From JBNKDD01 sp050288085 (GTDB lineage: Bacteria > Chloroflexota > Anaerolineae > Aggregatilineales > UBA3940): a stretch of DNA of 7,705 nt. Of this stretch, positions 5,549 to 7,705 are shown piece after piece; position 1 is the stretch's first letter, and each line of letters opens with the position of its first letter. The stretch is taken from the NCBI GenBank assembly GCA_050288085.1, contig JBNKDD010000277.1, positions 1 to 7,705 of the forward strand. Direction: 5' to 3'. The translations under genes were made by a program, and so were the position numbers. Under the pieces are notes generated by a model, which did no database searches, was not told the origin of the DNA, and saw only the letters and a list, made by a program, of their open reading frames with translations.

Positions 5549-6628
5549 TTAGTTGTTTTCAAATGCCAGGTGAGTACGCATTGTGGACATGACATCCGAC
5601 AGTTTCTTATAGGTCAGGGTTCCTAAGCATGACAGCACGGTTACGACAACCGTCATGATCATTACCTGAGCGTAGGATAAGGAGTGGAAGGGAATAAACC
5701 AGAAAGCCCAGCCGATCAATAGCCATTGGAAGACGTAAATCACGGTGAGGTTTTTGCTTAAAAATCTGAGAAATCCGGTTTTCCAGTTGTCCGGGTACAG
5801 CCGGTTGACCCCCATGATCAGAAGGCTCCATAGGATAATGAAGCCTGAAAAAGCCAGCACTGCTCCCCAGGACTGCTGTCCATAGTCGTTGAAGAAACGA
5901 TCAAAGTTTATAAAAAGTAGAATCCCCCCGGAAGCAAAGAGAAGCGTGCCAGCCAGCAAACTTCGCTTGAGCAATTTTCTAGGGGGGATTTCTCGCTTGT
6001 AGTAGATCGCTGCCACCATCCCCAGGATCGGATAGACCATCCAGGGGAAGAAGGGGAAGGTCACCAGGTCGGGATCAGCGCCCCAGATCGGATTGAGGAT
6101 ATGGCCGAGAATTGGCAGGTCTGAGCCGATGCCCCAGAGGAAAGGGGAGATGATGCCGATCAGCGCTGCCGACCCGATCAGAAACAGTGGGCGCTCGGAG
6201 ATTTGAGAGAGAAGCCCCATACCAATAAAAGCCAGCCCGGCGAAGATCAGGATATCCACGTTCCATAGCAGATAATAGTAGGAATACATCTCTGGAAAAG
6301 CAGAGGCGTCCCATCCCATAAATTCCTTCGCCAGAAATACAGGCAGAAACCCTCTTACGAAGTTCAACCCGTAACCGAGCAGAGTCAGCTGCACCCCGCG
6401 CTTGATAGCTACGGGGAGGATTGGCTTTTTGATCTGGAAGAAAAAGCCCATGATCGCCATGAAAACCGGTGCAGCCGGTGGTCCTCCCATAAAATCAGTT
6501 ATTTCGTACCTTATCCCCTGAGAGGCTGCCTGATTTCCATATACATTCAGCACGTGGATAACAATCATAAAAATGACGGCCAGCCCCCGCAGGATATCCG
6601 GGAGTTCAAGTCTGTTGTGTTTTTTCAT
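5549..6628 (-). CDS. Multi-pass membrane protein, acyltransferase/DUF1624-like
   Basis: A 359-residue, very hydrophobic protein with about ten predicted membrane helices. It opens with RLELPDILRGLAVIFMIVIH (6-25); the D11, R14-G15 and H25 pattern is typical of the acyltransferase-3, heparan-glucosaminide N-acetyltransferase-like (DUF1624) and DUF418 superfamily. Helix two carries GGPPAAPVFMAIMGFFF, which parallels the APxFxFxxG segment there. Such proteins move acyl groups across the membrane onto sugars or other surface molecules; the donor and acceptor here are unknown. The short loop WGADPDLVTFPFFPWMVYPILG resembles the Pro/Trp segment of DUF1624 members. An AGGAG lies about 11 nt before the ATG at 6628, a long but usable spacing. 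It converges on the paraoxonase-like gene across the hairpin and is divergent from the 7TM gene. Confidence 0.8.
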   Translation of the reverse strand: MKKHNRLELPDILRGLAVIFMIVIHVLNVYGNQAASQGIRYEITDFMGGPPAAPVFMAIMGFFFQIKKPILPVAIKRGVQLTLLGYGLNFVRGFLPVFLAKEFMGWDASAFPEMYSYYYLLWNVDILIFAGLAFIGMGLLSQISERPLFLIGSAALIGIISPFLWGIGSDLPILGHILNPIWGADPDLVTFPFFPWMVYPILGMVAAIYYKREIPPRKLLKRSLLAGTLLFASGGILLFINFDRFFNDYGQQSWGAVLAFSGFIILWSLLIMGVNRLYPDNWKTGFLRFLSKNLTVIYVFQWLLIGWAFWFIPFHSLSYAQVMIMTVVVTVLSCLGTLTYKKLSDVMSTMRTHLAFENN

Positions 6629-6689
6629 CTAATTACAGTCTCCTTTTATTTATCTGCTAAAACTGTAAGTTGAAGGACACTGTTGGAAA

Positions 6690-6740
6690 ATGAGAAAAAG
6701 CCCTTAAGAACAGTCACAAAGCATAGGAAATTGTTCTCAT
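6690..6740. repeat. Nested inverted repeats in the divergent intergenic region
   Basis: ATGAGAA (6690-6696) is inverted at TTCTCAT (6734-6740), and AGAACA (6707-6712) is inverted at TGTTCT (6732-6737). The rest of the 181-bp gap (6629-6809) shows no convincing promoter. Arms are short, so regulatory meaning is uncertain. Confidence 0.3.
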
Positions 6741-6777
6741 GGGGTAGTTTCTGGTAGATTGTTATGAGATGTTTTGT

Positions 6778-6793
6778 GAGAGTCTGGACTCTC
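6778..6793. promoter_or_regulatory. Perfect palindrome upstream of the 7TM gene, possible operator
   Basis: GAGAGTC-TG-GACTCTC has perfect 7-bp arms and a 2-nt centre, ending 16 nt before the ATG at 6810. It may be an operator for the 7TM gene or a leader hairpin close to its weak ribosome binding site. The loop is too small for a stable full-length hairpin, so a protein-binding site is the better reading. Confidence 0.4.
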
Positions 6794-6809
6794 TGTAGAA
6801 TGAGATGCT

Positions 6810-7682
6810 ATGATCCACGTTCTGTTCTTTCTCTTAATATTGAGTCTGGTCATCGGCGGCGGGGTGGTCTTTCTGTTCGTCAACCTGAACCGGCGAGTCC
6901 GGCAGCCTGTCCTCACGTTTTATGTGGGGGTTCTGGTTTGCCTGGGGATCGCGCTCTTTTCAGACCTGTTTACGATCTATATCTCGCTGGTGTTGGAAGA
7001 TTCGCCCACCCTGGTTTCTCGATGGATAGTTTTTTCTGCCGTCATCTATCACCTGATGATGGGGGGATTGGTCTACTTTCTGCCGCAGTTTGTCGGGGAG
7101 TTACTTGAGCAACCGCTTTCAGCCCGGATGAAGTCTATCTTGCTGGCTCTGATGCTGTTCTATCCCTCCGGGGTGATCGCTTATTTCCTGACTCGCCAGG
7201 AGGTCTTTGCAACTATCGGTGATGTTTTGCTGCTCGTGGTGATCTCATATACGCTGTTTAAACTCTACCCCCGCCCACATGAAGATGAGAATCCATCTTT
7301 GCGTAAGATTGCCAATCTGATGTTGGTTTTGCTGGCAATCTTCCTGCCGCTGTTTTCTCTGGAGGTCTTTTTCGAACCGGCTTTTTCCCGGCTCAACCGG
7401 CTCTTTTTTGATACGTCTGTTTTCCTGCTGATGTTCTACCTGGTCTGGAATCTGGTCAATGCCGGATACCTGTACAAACAATTTGACCGGGCGTTTAGCA
7501 CCCCGGCTCAAGGCTTATCAATTGATCGTATGGCAGCCTATCAACTTTCGGAACGGCAGCAGCAGATCGCCCGCCTGATCCACGTTACGGACCGTGATCG
7601 TGACACTGGTCGAGACACGGTAACTCGGATTACTTTGCGTACCCGGTTCCACCGGACCGTAGCCATAATCCTGCCAGATTGA
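6810..7682 (+). CDS. 7TM protein with truncated LuxR-type HTH (broken at about 7580)
   Basis: The open frame is 290 residues. Seven membrane helices are visible at about 2-25, 33-60, 70-92, 107-127, 134-152, 167-186 and 201-221. They are followed by a cytoplasmic linker and AYQLSERQQQIARLI (243-257), the start of a LuxR/GerE-type DNA-binding domain as seen in membrane-bound LuxR regulators. A complete HTH would need about 50 further residues (xxGxSNKEIAxxLxxSxxTVKxH). Instead, from 258 the frame reads Arg/Asp/Thr-rich nonsense to a chance stop at 7682. The real gene therefore stops matching near 7580, where minus-strand SIMPL coding begins. Intact, it would be a one-component membrane sensor and transcription factor; here it is almost surely inactive or chimeric. 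The ATG has only a weak GAG upstream. Confidence 0.7.
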   Translation: MIHVLFFLLILSLVIGGGVVFLFVNLNRRVRQPVLTFYVGVLVCLGIALFSDLFTIYISLVLEDSPTLVSRWIVFSAVIYHLMMGGLVYFLPQFVGELLEQPLSARMKSILLALMLFYPSGVIAYFLTRQEVFATIGDVLLLVVISYTLFKLYPRPHEDENPSLRKIANLMLVLLAIFLPLFSLEVFFEPAFSRLNRLFFDTSVFLLMFYLVWNLVNAGYLYKQFDRAFSTPAQGLSIDRMAAYQLSERQQQIARLIHVTDRDRDTGRDTVTRITLRTRFHRTVAIILPD

Positions 7683-7705
7683 GAAATTCTCGGTGCGGAT
7701 ATCTT
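7518..7705 (-). pseudogene. SIMPL-domain (DUF541) protein fragment, both ends missing
   Basis: Minus-strand codons from 7703 give 61 residues plus a stop. The first part, DIRTENFSIW, then YRVSTSVTITVRNV and DQAGDLL, matches the middle of SIMPL/DUF541 proteins, whose typical form is DIxTxxxSI...Y.VxNTVxVTVRDLDKxGxLLD. After DLL the expected continuation is replaced by LPFRKLIGCHTIN, which is the antisense of the 7TM gene. The upstream part of the gene is beyond the window edge. SIMPL proteins are usually exported and implicated in stress responses; no specific role can be given here. The family assignment rests on recalled motif similarity. Confidence 0.55.

Noticed and set aside
7581..7682. 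Residues 258-290 of the 7TM frame as a novel C-terminal domain
   Set aside because: They are antisense to a SIMPL-domain reading frame that makes better sense, and the LuxR HTH is cut in mid-helix just before them.

Overview
The window reads as chromosomal DNA of moderate GC from a free-living bacterium. A Chloroflexota (Anaerolineae-like) source is my best guess. It rests on gene style only: a lipoprotein with a Pro/Thr-rich linker and TolB/WD40-type blades, a seven-helix membrane protein that leads into a LuxR-type helix-turn-helix, a SIMPL-domain fragment, and a HicB-like plus DinB-like protein. No rRNA, tRNA, CRISPR array, transposase or integrase was seen.

Left part (1-1815): two minus-strand genes. 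A lipoprotein beta-propeller runs off the left edge. Behind it is a soluble protein with an N-terminal HicB-like segment and a C-terminal DinB-like His-rich helix.

Middle (1855-4262): a GT1-family (macrolide/UDP-glycosyltransferase-like) gene lies on the minus strand. A 58-bp copy of its 3' end recurs about 1.07 kb away in the same orientation, inside a non-functional remnant. Between the copies is an AT-richer insert with a good sigma70-type promoter and two plus-strand orphan genes: a small protein of unknown fold and a small membrane-anchored helical protein. This resembles either a small element integrated at the 3' end of the glycosyltransferase gene or a decayed tandem glycosyltransferase duplication.

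Right-middle (4262-5534): the glycosyltransferase is divergent from a membrane-anchored paraoxonase/arylesterase-like six-bladed propeller. The paraoxonase-like gene has a near-consensus promoter (TTGACA, 17 nt, TAGAAT) bracketed by two matching palindromes with GTTGAC/GTCAAC arms. These look like twin operators of a TetR-like dimeric repressor, which is not encoded in the window. A lactone hydrolase beside a macrolide-type glycosyltransferase suggests a system acting on lactone or other hydroxylated small molecules, but that is inference. A strong hairpin that includes the paraoxonase-like stop codon separates it from the next gene.

Right part (5549-7705): a minus-strand multi-pass membrane protein of the acyltransferase/DUF1624-like type, then a divergent plus-strand 7TM protein whose LuxR-type HTH breaks off after about 12 residues. 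At the break, the minus strand encodes a SIMPL-domain fragment that stops making sense at the same place. Both reading frames share about 21-24 bp there. This is a recombination breakpoint or an assembly chimera near the end of the sequence.
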